Part shown: positions 55,632 through 63,294 of the stretch, piece by piece | How the letters are laid out: each line of letters begins with the position of its first letter | How positions within the stretch are numbered: the stretch's first letter is position 1 | Origin: Phytoactinopolyspora halotolerans | Lineage (GTDB): Bacteria; Actinomycetota; Actinomycetes; Jiangellales; Jiangellaceae | Reading direction: 5' to 3' | Assembly (NCBI RefSeq): GCF_010550675.1 | Contig: NZ_JAAGOA010000027.1 | Location: 1-64,000 of the forward strand | DNA: 64,000 bases | Translations under genes and position numbers: made by a program | Notes under the pieces: model-generated | Told to the model about the DNA's origin: nothing | The model's database searches: none | The model's input: only the letters and a program-made list of their open reading frames with translations

Positions 55632-56000
55632 GTGTCGCAGCGCAATCCTCAGTCGTACGTGTGCGGGCTCGACGCCGCGATCGACGTCGTCGGTGGGAAG
55701 TGGAAGGTCCTCATCCTCTGGACGCTGAGCGAGGGCCGGAAACGGTTCGGCGAACTGAAACGCTGCTTGGACGGGGTCAGCGAGAAGATGCTGATCCAGC
55801 ACCTGCGCGAGCTGGAACGGGACGGCGTCGTCCATCGTGAGGTCCACAACGTGGTGCCGCCACGGGTCGAATACTCGCTGACCGAATACGGCGTCGCGCT
55901 GAACGAGGCGCTACGTCCGCTCGGTGCATGGGGATGCGAACACAAGACGCGTCTCGAGACCATCCGCAACGCGCCGGAGGACACACCCACCGCAGTGTGA
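55632..56000 (+). CDS. HxlR-family transcriptional regulator
   Basis: A 122-residue winged-HTH regulator. C-G-L-D-A-A-I-D-V-V-G-G-K-W-K-V-L-I-L-W is the family hallmark with an N-terminal cysteine, followed by R-F-G-E-L-K-R, V-S-E-K-M-L-I-Q-H-L-R-E-L-E and P-P-R-V-E-Y-S-L-T-E-Y-G. GTG 55632 is chosen because AAAGG (55617-55621) is ten bases upstream; a GTG at 55623 is too close to it. Members respond to reactive aldehydes, quinones or oxidants. It likely controls the divergent MFS pump. Confidence 0.92.
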   Translation: MSQRNPQSYVCGLDAAIDVVGGKWKVLILWTLSEGRKRFGELKRCLDGVSEKMLIQHLRELERDGVVHREVHNVVPPRVEYSLTEYGVALNEALRPLGAWGCEHKTRLETIRNAPEDTPTAV

Positions 56001-56092
56001 ACGGGATCCGCAGTCAACAGCAGGGACCGACGCATCCCCCGCTGCTGCGCCTGCGCCACGTCCCCGCTCGTTCCTGCCCGGCCGGCGAAACG

Positions 56093-56137
56093 GAACGACA
56101 ATCGGGTCGCCATCTTGACCACAATGCATGTCCGTCG
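56093..56137. repeat. Palindromic repeat family, copy 3 (at a gene breakpoint)
   Basis: GAACGACA at the left, a degenerated core GGTCGCCATCTTGACC and the right arm AATGCATGTCCGT. It is the most degraded copy. It directly abuts the point where the esterase-like pseudogene on the - strand stops resembling its family. Confidence 0.7.
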
Positions 56138-56420
56138 CTACCGGCGAGCCACCCTCATTGGCGATCATGGTCACCGACGCATCCGGGGCGAAGACGACGG
56201 AGTCGGGCGGGACCCCGGTCTCCGTCCGCCCGACGACCTCCAGGGAATCGGCGTCGAGGAACACCACAGTGTCGGCTCGCACTGGGCGTCGTCGTGTGGA
56301 TCGTGACTGCGGCAAGGCCGTCGGCGGCGGCGAAGCTGTACGGGCGGTGAACATCTGAAGCCTTGGCCGCTGCAAGGTTACCGGCGCCACCCCAGAGCGG
56401 CGCCGAGTTCACCAGACGTA
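56138..56420 (-). pseudogene. Fragment of a secreted choice-of-anchor I / esterase-like beta-propeller protein
   Basis: On the - strand, 56267 to 56138 reads V-V-F-L-D-A-D-S-L-E-V-V-G-R, then G-V-P-P-D-S-V-V-F-A-P-D-A-S-V-T-M-I-A-N-E-G-G. This is the typical start of choice-of-anchor I (esterase-like) domains, in which LPDM-V-x-F-T-P-D-G-x-x-V-x-V-A-N-E-G-E is conserved. Upstream in another frame A-A-A-D-G-L-A-A-V-T-I-H continues the fold, so at least one frameshift is present. The rest of the protein is missing. Such proteins often sit near secreted phosphatases, like the one to the right. Confidence 0.6.
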
Positions 56421-56525
56421 CATCAGCCCGGCGACGTGTGTTGAATGGGCCGGCCAAGTCATGGTGCAGGCTCAAGCCCGTCTGACCGAAACACCTTGGG
56501 GCTATCGACGAGAGGCGGGCAAATC

Positions 56526-58490
56526 GTGAACAACGATCCTCGACACACGGATGGGCAGGGCGACACGACGACGACGTCCGGAATCTCCCGACGGGCATTC
56601 TTCGCAGGTGGCGGAGGCGCCGCGGCAGCGGTGATCGTCGGTCTCGGCGCGTCGCCAGCGCTGGCGACGCCCACCACGGCGACACCGGCGAGGCGGGCGT
56701 CGGCGCACGGCCTGCAGGAGGCCGACCCGCACGCGTCGACAGGGCGGAGCGCGGCGTCGAATGCGCGTCGTCCAGCATCGCCCGAGATCCGTATCCTCCC
56801 GATCGACCGGGCGAAGTTCCGCGCGGGCGCCCGGTTCGACCTGCGGGTAGAGGCCGCCGGCGTAGACCCACAGACGGCGCGAATCGACATCTCCGTGCAG
56901 GGCCCCAACGGGCCCGCGCCGATCCTCACCGGAGACCCCGTCCGCACCAGCTCACAGGAGGACAGCCTAGAGGTGACCTACCCGGGCGTGTTCTACGCCG
57001 AGCCAGGCGACTACCGCGTCTGGGTCAACGTGCGTTCGCGCGGGCGCACCGCAAGGCAGCAGGTCGATCATGACGTGGTGGGCGTGCCGGCTGAGGGGCA
57101 GCGGGCGAAGAATGTGATCTTCTTCCTCGGCGACGGCATGGGCTCGCCCGCGATCACCGCAGCACGGATCCTGTCGAAAGGGCTGACTGAGGGCAAGTAC
57201 CACGGGCTCCTCGAGATGGACCAGATGCAGTACCGCGGCTTGGTGGGCACCTCCGGCGTGGACTCGATCGCGACCGACTCGGCGAACTCCATGTCGGCCT
57301 ACATGTGCGGGCACAAGTCTTCGGTGAACGCGATGGGTGTGTACGAGTCGAACGAGCCGGATCCGAACAAGCACCCGCGCGTGGAGACCATAGCGGAAAT
57401 CGTCAAGAGGACCCGCGGCATGTCCGTCGGCGTGGTCACCACCTCGGAGGTCCAGGATGCCACCCCGGCTGCGGTGTTCGCGCACACCCGCCGCCGCTCC
57501 GAATACGCCGAGATCATGGACCAGGCTCTCGCCGCCGGGCAGACTCCGGACGTCTGGATGGGCGGCGGCCAGGCATGGTTCCTCCCCCAGTCGCAGGACG
57601 GATCGAGGCGTGACGACGACCGCGACATGATCAAGGAGTTCGAAGACGCGGGCTACACGCATGTTGCCAACCGTGCCGACCTCGAGGCCGCCATGAGCGG
57701 CGGCGCCCCAGAGAAGCTGCTCGGCCTGTTCCACCCGGGCAACCTCAACGTCTACCTCGACCGCCAGCACATCAAACAACCAGAGGTCCTCGGGGACTGG
57801 GACGACCAGCCCACCCTGATGGAGACCACCGAAGCGGCGCTGAAGGTACTCGAGCAGAACGAGAACGGCTTCTTCCTGGCCGTTGAGGGCGCATCGATCG
57901 ACAAGATGGAACACCCGATGGACGGCCCGCGGGTTGCCTACGACACCATCGAGCTCGACCGGGCCATCGGCGTGGCCCGGAAGTGGGCGGAGGGCCGCGA
58001 CGACACCCTGATCGTCGTCACCGCGGACCACAACCACTCGATGAGCATCGTCGGTACCCACGACCGCCGCAACGCCGACGGCCGTCAGGCCAACGGCGTC
58101 TACGCCGACGCCGGGTTCCCCACCTATGTCGACGATGACGGCGACGGGTTCCCGGACGACCCGAACCCGGACGTGCAGCTGTTCTTCGGCTGGTCCAACC
58201 ACCCCGACCACTCCGACGACTTCCAGCACAACTCGGTGTTCGCACAGCCCGCGCTCATCGACCCGGACACCGGTGTGGCCGTGGACAACCCCGAACGCGA
58301 CCCGGACGCCGACGTCCAGATCGGCAACCTGCCGTACAACCAGACCAACTGTGTCCACACCGTCGAGGACGTCTCCGTCTTCGCCAGCGGACCCGGAGCG
58401 GAGCGGTTCAACGCATTCCTCGATAACACCGAGGTCTTCCACGCGATGATCGACGCCCTCGGCCTCGACCCACTCAACGAGAAAGCCTGA
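56526..58490 (+). CDS. Tat-exported alkaline phosphatase (PhoA superfamily)
   Basis: A 654-residue secreted metallophosphatase. A Tat signal S-R-R-A-F-F (residues 21-26) is followed by a hydrophobic stretch ending A-L-A (about 47). A beta-sandwich-like domain comes next, then the catalytic domain: F-L-G-D-G-M-G (metal ligand D203), T-D-S-A with nucleophile S252, E-G-A-S-I-D-K-M-E-H (E454, D459, H463), and T-A-D-H (D501, H502). An EF-hand-like D-D-D-G-D-G-F-P-D-D loop follows. It releases phosphate from organic esters outside the cell, using Zn/Mg. Start is a GTG. Usually induced by phosphate limitation, but no Pho box was recognised. Confidence 0.94.
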   Translation: MNNDPRHTDGQGDTTTTSGISRRAFFAGGGGAAAAVIVGLGASPALATPTTATPARRASAHGLQEADPHASTGRSAASNARRPASPEIRILPIDRAKFRAGARFDLRVEAAGVDPQTARIDISVQGPNGPAPILTGDPVRTSSQEDSLEVTYPGVFYAEPGDYRVWVNVRSRGRTARQQVDHDVVGVPAEGQRAKNVIFFLGDGMGSPAITAARILSKGLTEGKYHGLLEMDQMQYRGLVGTSGVDSIATDSANSMSAYMCGHKSSVNAMGVYESNEPDPNKHPRVETIAEIVKRTRGMSVGVVTTSEVQDATPAAVFAHTRRRSEYAEIMDQALAAGQTPDVWMGGGQAWFLPQSQDGSRRDDDRDMIKEFEDAGYTHVANRADLEAAMSGGAPEKLLGLFHPGNLNVYLDRQHIKQPEVLGDWDDQPTLMETTEAALKVLEQNENGFFLAVEGASIDKMEHPMDGPRVAYDTIELDRAIGVARKWAEGRDDTLIVVTADHNHSMSIVGTHDRRNADGRQANGVYADAGFPTYVDDDGDGFPDDPNPDVQLFFGWSNHPDHSDDFQHNSVFAQPALIDPDTGVAVDNPERDPDADVQIGNLPYNQTNCVHTVEDVSVFASGPGAERFNAFLDNTEVFHAMIDALGLDPLNEKA

Positions 58491-58513
58491 CAACTCCTCA
58501 GCTCACATCGACA

Positions 58514-58548
58514 GGTGGCCCGGCCGGTACTGCACCAGCCGGGCCACC
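58514..58548 (+). terminator. Stem-loop terminator after alkaline phosphatase
   Basis: An 11-base perfect stem GGTGGCCCGGC (58514-58524) and GCCGGGCCACC (58538-58548) with a 13-base loop, 23 bases after the stop codon. No T tract follows, as is common for actinomycete terminators. Confidence 0.8.
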
Positions 58549-58678
58549 GGCCCCTAATCCGGCACCCTGCGAGGGCGGCGCCCGCGGGCCCCAGTGGCGG
58601 ATGGTCGCCCGGGTGTCACCAGGCCAGAGTGGCCCTGGGCTTGAATCCGATACTTAGGTACAGGTTTATCGTCGAGAC

Positions 58679-59101
58679 ATGGACCTTGCACACGAATCGT
58701 TGTTCGTCCCGGACGCGTGCGAGCTGCCGACCGCGCAGCGGCCACTGCGAGTGGCCGAGTTCCAGGATCTGTTCGCCTCGAGCCTGTATGAGGTCAGGCG
58801 ACCTGCCGCCACCCGGCTGGACCTCGTTCTCGATGCCGATCCGGCGGTGGAGCGTATCGCGCGTGACCTGGCGGCGCGGGAGAGCGAGTGCTGCTCGTTC
58901 TTCACCTTCAGCTTCAGCACTGTCGCGGGCCCCGGGCCCGATGGACCGGCAACGCGGCCGGGCGAGCCGTCGTCGGCGCACGTCCTGAACGCGGTGGACG
59001 TCCTGGAGATGGAGATCACCGTGCCCGAGACCTACGTCGAGGTGCTCGACGGCGTCGAGCGATTGGCGGCGTCGTCGATGCGGTCAGGAGAGCCGGGATG
59101 A
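58679..59101 (+). CDS. MerR-associated small protein with E-C-C motif
   Basis: A 140-residue soluble protein. It has L-R-V-A-E-F-Q-D-L-F near residue 22 and the conserved R-E-S-E-C-C-S-F-F-T-F-S at about 68-79, where the cysteine pair could bind a thiophilic ligand. Proteins with this motif are found next to MerR regulators in actinobacteria, often in metal or organomercury contexts. It overlaps the merR-type gene as ATGA, so the two are co-translated. Exact role not established. Confidence 0.75.
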   Translation: MDLAHESLFVPDACELPTAQRPLRVAEFQDLFASSLYEVRRPAATRLDLVLDADPAVERIARDLAARESECCSFFTFSFSTVAGPGPDGPATRPGEPSSAHVLNAVDVLEMEITVPETYVEVLDGVERLAASSMRSGEPG

Positions 59102-59541
59102 CCGTCGCCACGCAGGTCGAGCCACCGCACGGGCTGCGCAGCGGTGCGGTGGCCGACGCCGCCGGAGTGAACCTACAGACGCTGCGGTACTACGAGCGCC
59201 GAGGACTGTTGGACCCGCCGGCGCGGACTCTGGGCGGACATCGGCTGTATCCGCCCGAAACCGTCACAGTGGTCAAGGTGATCAAGGCGGCCCAACGTCT
59301 GGGCTTCACCCTGGACGAGATAGCGGAGATGATCGACGTCGGCGCTCATCGTCATCGGACGCCAGGGCTGCAGGCGCGGGTGACCGACAAGCTTGCCGAG
59401 ATCGAGGCGCGTATCGCCGATCTGACGGTGGTCAGGGACACGCTTCGCAAAGCGCTCCATGCGGGCTGTGACGATCTTGAAAGCTGCGCGCTGAGCCCGG
59501 ATTGCCCGTTGCCGTTCACCGAGATCGCGCGCGATGCCTAG
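59098..59541 (+). CDS. MerR-family regulator with C-terminal cysteines
   Basis: A 147-residue regulator. The HTH is V-A-D-A-A-G-V-N-L-Q-T-L-R-Y-Y-E-R-R-G-L-L (about 18-38), followed by a dimerisation helix and a metal-loop-like end with C124, C130 and C136 (C-x5-C-x5-C-P-L-P). Compared with mercury-responsive MerR, C124 and C136 match the second and third mercury ligands, but the first (C82) position has no cysteine nearby, so a different metal or ligand is likely. No mercury reductase or transporter lies next to it; a YnfA-family gene follows. Confidence 0.88.
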   Translation: MTVATQVEPPHGLRSGAVADAAGVNLQTLRYYERRGLLDPPARTLGGHRLYPPETVTVVKVIKAAQRLGFTLDEIAEMIDVGAHRHRTPGLQARVTDKLAEIEARIADLTVVRDTLRKALHAGCDDLESCALSPDCPLPFTEIARDA

Positions 59542-59562
59542 AGTGATGCCTACAGTGCTGGC

Positions 59563-59898
59563 ATGACTGTTGGCCGGTCCATCGCGCTGTTCGTGCTCGC
59601 TGCTATCGCCGAGATCGGCGGAGCGTGGCTGGTCTGGCAGGGTGTGCGCGAGCATCGTGGACTGCTGTGGGTCGGCGCCGGCGTGATCGCTCTCGGCCTC
59701 TACGGGTTCGTCGCCACGCTGCAACCGGACCCGCACTTCGGGCGCATCCTGGCGGCCTATGGGGGTGTGTTCGTCGCCGGCTCCCTGACGTGGGGCGTGG
59801 TGTTCGACGGCTTCCGCCCGGACCGCTTCGACATCATCGGTGCTCTCGTCTGCCTGCTCGGTGTCGCGATAATCATGTACGCGCCACGCCCGTCGTAG
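59563..59898 (+). CDS. YnfA-family (UPF0060) small membrane protein
   Basis: A 111-residue integral membrane protein with four TM segments. [10 protein letters not shown] is in the first, [11 protein letters not shown] in the middle, A-A-Y-G-G-V-F-V and F-D-I-I-G-A at the end: the YnfA pattern of SMR-like small exporters. It starts 21 bases after the merR-type gene and is likely part of the same operon, so a metal or cation efflux role under MerR control is plausible. Confidence 0.92.
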   Translation: MTVGRSIALFVLAAIAEIGGAWLVWQGVREHRGLLWVGAGVIALGLYGFVATLQPDPHFGRILAAYGGVFVAGSLTWGVVFDGFRPDRFDIIGALVCLLGVAIIMYAPRPS

Positions 59899-59926
59899 AC
59901 ACCGCCGACCGTGACGAACAGCTTCC

Positions 59927-59971
59927 GAACGACATTGCGGTCGCCATCGCGACCCCAACGCATGCCCGTTC
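59927..59971. repeat. Palindromic repeat family, copy 4 (at a gene end)
   Basis: GAACGACATTGCGGTCG on the left and CGACCCCAACGCATGCCC plus GTTC on the right. The TGA of the convergent AbiEi/DUF559-like gene (59970-59972) overlaps its outer arm. It lies between the convergent YnfA and AbiEi-like genes, a position suited to a bidirectional terminator. Confidence 0.85.
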
Positions 59972-60914
59972 ACTCCGCGCTTTGGCCTTGCCAGCCGCCG
60001 TTGCGGAGCGCGCGCACCAGCAACGCTCCGACGCGCGCCTTGCGATGCCGTACCGAATACGACGTGAACGGCAGGATCCGATCGCCGCGAGCGCTGAGCT
60101 CAGCCTGACGGTCAAGATCCGCGTCCCAGTTGAGGATCTCCATGTGCTGGAAGCCGTGCACTTCAGCTCCGACCTCGTACTGCTTCCAGTAGGCGTCGAG
60201 GTAGAACCGCCCGTCGGCACGCCGCACGATCGCCTGACGCTCTGGCTCCGGCAGATCGAATGCCCGGCAGATCTGCCGGAAGTCGCGCTCGGGCACGGAC
60301 GCGATTCCGCCCTCGGCGTCATCGATCGACTCGGAGATCAGTGCCCGATGCCGACACCTGATACGTCGGCTGAGGGCGTCCCGCAGATCATCCGGACGGA
60401 CAAGACGCTGCTGCACGCCAGCGAGAATGACAGCTCGGGCCCGCACCTCGCTCGACGTCCACGACGCGCCGTCGATCAGGCTGCGCGGGAGCCGCGTGCG
60501 GCGCGGCTGACGGACCGGGTGGACGTCGGCGGGGTTCAAGGTTCGGGACTTCTTGACGACCAGGCCGTCACGTACAGGAGGGCGAGCGCCGATCGGGACC
60601 ACCACGTACACCTCAGGCGTCTCGAAGCCTTGCAGGCCATCCAGTTCGGCCGCCGTCAATCCGGCAAGCGCTGAGCCCGGCGGCGACGCACGCAGGCACA
60701 CCAGTAGCTCCTGGTTCCGCGTGAGCTCCCCATTGTGTGCGACGTACACGCCACGCTGCGGGGATTGCCACCGGCCGGATCTCACCGCGTGCCGGACCTG
60801 CGCTCGAGTCATGATGTGCGCGATGTCGCCGAGCCGTACTACTCCGTCCTGCTCGCGCAGGATGGAGTCCAGCGAGCGGCGATCATCCTCACGGGACGCC
60901 AAGTAAACGACCAT
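59970..60914 (-). CDS. AbiEi-like wHTH plus DUF559-like (Vsr-fold) protein
   Basis: A 314-residue protein of a common actinobacterial type. The N-terminal winged helix (about 15-60, I-L-R-E-Q-D-G-V-V-R to S-P-Q-R-G-V-Y-V) matches the AbiEi antitoxin domain. A middle beta domain follows, and a C-terminal DUF559/Vsr-like nuclease fold has F-Y-L-D-A-Y-W and Y-E-V-G-A-E-V-H-G-F-Q-H, where the Asp and Glu would be metal ligands. No partner toxin is adjacent. Its stop codon is supplied at the edge of a palindromic repeat. Role unknown, possibly defence-related. Confidence 0.83.
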   Translation of the reverse strand: MVVYLASREDDRRSLDSILREQDGVVRLGDIAHIMTRAQVRHAVRSGRWQSPQRGVYVAHNGELTRNQELLVCLRASPPGSALAGLTAAELDGLQGFETPEVYVVVPIGARPPVRDGLVVKKSRTLNPADVHPVRQPRRTRLPRSLIDGASWTSSEVRARAVILAGVQQRLVRPDDLRDALSRRIRCRHRALISESIDDAEGGIASVPERDFRQICRAFDLPEPERQAIVRRADGRFYLDAYWKQYEVGAEVHGFQHMEILNWDADLDRQAELSARGDRILPFTSYSVRHRKARVGALLVRALRNGGWQGQSAE

Positions 60915-61058
60915 GGATCAACTTGACGCCATGTGAACCCAAACATGCCACCCCTAACGGCCACATGTGGATAACTCACGGTCTTCGACTCCGAACCGTC
61001 CGCCCCTGTGGATAGCCGCATCGTCGCTCGCACAGCCGGACTCGTATGGCCCACAAGA

Positions 61059-61103
61059 GAACGACACTACGGTCGCTATCACGACCTCGATGCATGTCCG
61101 TTC
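61059..61103. repeat. Palindromic repeat family, copy 5
   Basis: GAACGACACTACGGTCGC on the left and CGACCTCGATGCATGTCC plus GTTC on the right. It lies in the gap upstream of the small gene starting at 61144, about 40 bases from its start, and could affect that gene's expression. Confidence 0.8.
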
Positions 61104-61143
61104 GCTGCCTTTACGCCGCCGCCCGACCGTCTACCATACGGGC

Positions 61144-61419
61144 ATGACCTGGGCCGAGGCAGACTACGTCGAGTACCTGCAACAGGAACGCCGACTTTTC
61201 GCCTGGGTGATGCAGCGCCATGGGGGCTTGTCGCCGGACGAGTCCGAGGCGGCAGCGCTTGAGCAGTATCCGTACGAACCAAGCGACGCACCGTTTCGTG
61301 GGCTCGTCTTCCACGACGAGGCGTGGCATTGGGCAATGCTGGCCATTCACGGGGACCGCTACTGGGCAGATCATCCCGAGTTCGCCCAGGCGTCGGCGGA
61401 GTACCGGGCCCTAGGCTGA
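61144..61419 (+). CDS. Small conserved-type hypothetical protein
   Basis: A 91-residue acidic protein rich in aromatic residues (A-E-A-D-Y-V-E-Y-L, F-A-W-V-M-Q-R, E-Q-Y-P-Y-E, F-H-D-E-A-W-H-W-A-M). Compositionally it looks like real protein with codon use typical of the host. The ATG follows an ACGGGC stretch without a clear Shine-Dalgarno. Family not recognised. Confidence 0.65.
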   Translation: MTWAEADYVEYLQQERRLFAWVMQRHGGLSPDESEAAALEQYPYEPSDAPFRGLVFHDEAWHWAMLAIHGDRYWADHPEFAQASAEYRALG

Positions 61420-61447
61420 GAAAGCGCAGGGCTCGAAGTCGCCGCGT

Positions 61448-62095
61448 TCACCTCCGGCGGGCCAGCAGCTGCACCGCTCGCGATTGATGACCGTTCATCG
61501 AAGCGACGTCGAACTCGCGCTCCTGCAGCACATCGAAACCCGACAGCAGGGCGCGAAGGTTCGATCGTTCGTGGTGCCGGCACGCCGCACCGTCGTCCGT
61601 GGCGAATACGCCGTATGGAGTGCCGGATCGCGCAGCATGGGCCTCGTAGCGGTCGCGGCTTCGTTCGTCGTCCTGCAGAGGCACGTCGCTGACGTAGAGC
61701 AGGCCGCCCGGCCTCAGGACGCGGACCACCTCGTCGATGAGCGCGCGCCGAGCGTCATCCTCAGGGACGCACGTCAGCACCGCGAACAACAGGATGACGT
61801 CGAAGCTCGCCGCTTCGTACGCCAACGCCGGCGGGCGCTCCATCACGTCGAACCGGAGGTCCGGCCTCGACCGGCGGCCCCGGTCGATCAGCGCCGGCGA
61901 CGGGTCTACCCCGCGTACATCGGTGAAGCCGTGCTCGCTCAACTCGGCCATGACGCGGCCGTAGCCGCAGCCATAGTCGAGGATCCGAGCATCTCGATTC
62001 AGCTCAGCCAGCCATGCGTGGTTCACCGGATGGGTGAAGGTCTTGGTGGCGCCGACGCCGTCCCAGTACGCGACCTGGGTGCCGTGCTCATCCAT
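61448..62095 (-). CDS. Class I SAM-dependent methyltransferase
   Basis: A 215-residue methyltransferase with I-L-D-Y-G-C-G-Y-G-R-V-M, V-R-G-V-D-P-S-P-A-L-I and V-L-R-P-G-G-L-L-Y-V-S-D, the standard motifs I, II and III. ATG 62095 is taken because upstream codons are low-complexity. Different subgroup from the methyltransferase at 52.8 kb. Substrate unknown. Confidence 0.87.
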   Translation of the reverse strand: MDEHGTQVAYWDGVGATKTFTHPVNHAWLAELNRDARILDYGCGYGRVMAELSEHGFTDVRGVDPSPALIDRGRRSRPDLRFDVMERPPALAYEAASFDVILLFAVLTCVPEDDARRALIDEVVRVLRPGGLLYVSDVPLQDDERSRDRYEAHAARSGTPYGVFATDDGAACRHHERSNLRALLSGFDVLQEREFDVASMNGHQSRAVQLLARRR

Positions 62096-62232
62096 ACAGG
62101 CCGAGCATACGGGCGGTAGAACCCTCCCAGCACCCGGGCCTGAGGCGCGCGGATCCGACCCGGTAGCCGGCGTGCCAGCGCTCCAATAGCCCAGCACGGG
62201 GCGTAGCCACGCGCGACCGGGTGAGCGATTCG

Positions 62233-62937
62233 TCAATTCCTGTGTATCGATGAGTGTGGTCGGACTTCCCAGGTCGGGCGTTGGAGCTGATCGTTGTACA
62301 CGATGATGTCGGCGTGATCGGTTGGGCTGGCTGTGGCGAAGTAGAGCTGTTGGGAGGGGATATAGCGGTTGCGCCAGGACCGTTCGATTTCAGCGGCGTC
62401 GGCGGTGGAACCGGCCAGCGCTGTGCCTCGGTCCCGGGCGCGATCTATCGTCTGCTCGAATGGGACGGACACGAAGATGCGCAGGTCCCACCGGTCGATG
62501 AGTTCTGGGCGCAGGAGGAAGACGCCGTCGAAGAGCAGTACGGCGTCTGCGGGAGCGGTCTTGGTCGGCGGGGACGACGGGGTATCGGTGTCTCTGTCGT
62601 AGACCGCGTGCCTGAACCTTCGATCTCCGCCTGGGCCCAGCGGGTCGAGCAGGACCCGGCACAGCGCGGCGTGGTCGTGGGCGTCGAAGTAGCAGCCCTC
62701 GGCCGAGTACTTCCCGCGTCGGTAGCGCTGCGCGCGGGGGTGGAGGAAGTCCTCGATGGTCGCGCGGATGACGTCGCGGGCGTGCGCGCGCAGCACGACG
62801 GCGAGCTCGTCGGCCAGTGTGGTCTTGCCGGCGGCGGGTGGCCCGTCGATGGCGACCCGCAACGGGTGTGCGGTCGTGACGGACCTGATCGCCTCGGCCA
62901 GCCGACTGATGAGCTCGCCGCGGGTGCCTTGGTCCAT
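62233..62937 (-). CDS. Uridine-kinase-like P-loop kinase
   Basis: A 234-residue P-loop NTPase with Walker A D-G-P-P-A-A-G-K-T-T at about residues 31-40 and T-I-E-D-F-L-H-P. Next come Y-F-D-A-H-D-H (substrate region typical of uridine/cytidine kinases), L-L-F-D-G-V-F-L-L and R-D-R-G lid residues. It probably phosphorylates a nucleoside or a similar small molecule. ATG 62937 has GAGGGAG immediately upstream; 62970 is an alternative start. Confidence 0.87.
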   Translation of the reverse strand: MDQGTRGELISRLAEAIRSVTTAHPLRVAIDGPPAAGKTTLADELAVVLRAHARDVIRATIEDFLHPRAQRYRRGKYSAEGCYFDAHDHAALCRVLLDPLGPGGDRRFRHAVYDRDTDTPSSPPTKTAPADAVLLFDGVFLLRPELIDRWDLRIFVSVPFEQTIDRARDRGTALAGSTADAAEIERSWRNRYIPSQQLYFATASPTDHADIIVYNDQLQRPTWEVRPHSSIHRN

Positions 62938-63294
62938 CGCTCCCTCTCTGACGGTGTCTCTGTTTAGCATCGCACGTCCAAGCCTGAGGTCGCCGGCTCG
63001 CGTTCGACGAGGACGTCTCGTTCGAAGCGGGTGCCAGACGCGCGGTCTGGACGGTCAGGCCCTGGGAGTGGTGTATCGGGTGATGCATTGGTCGTAGCTC
63101 AGGCGGTGAGGCTTCCGGCGTCGGATGTGGCTCCTTGGAGGACTACGGCACCAACCTGTCAGCCAGCACTGCCAATCACACTACAGCGTGGCGTCGAAAC
63201 ACGTGCGTCTTTTCGCCGCAAGCAGGCGTCCTGGCCATGATCGCCGAGCGGCCGGGATGGTGGAGCCGCGCCGATTCCTGGCGAAGGTTAGCGC
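62938..63294. other. Intergenic stretch without a recognised gene
   Basis: About 360 bases upstream of the kinase and downstream of the alpha/beta hydrolase. Overlapping short frames show no motif. The kinase promoter should be here. Confidence 0.4.

Noticed and set aside
56967-58493. 508-codon - frame antisense to the alkaline phosphatase
   Set aside because: It is a mirror of the phosphatase reading frame in high-GC DNA; all conserved motifs are on the + strand.
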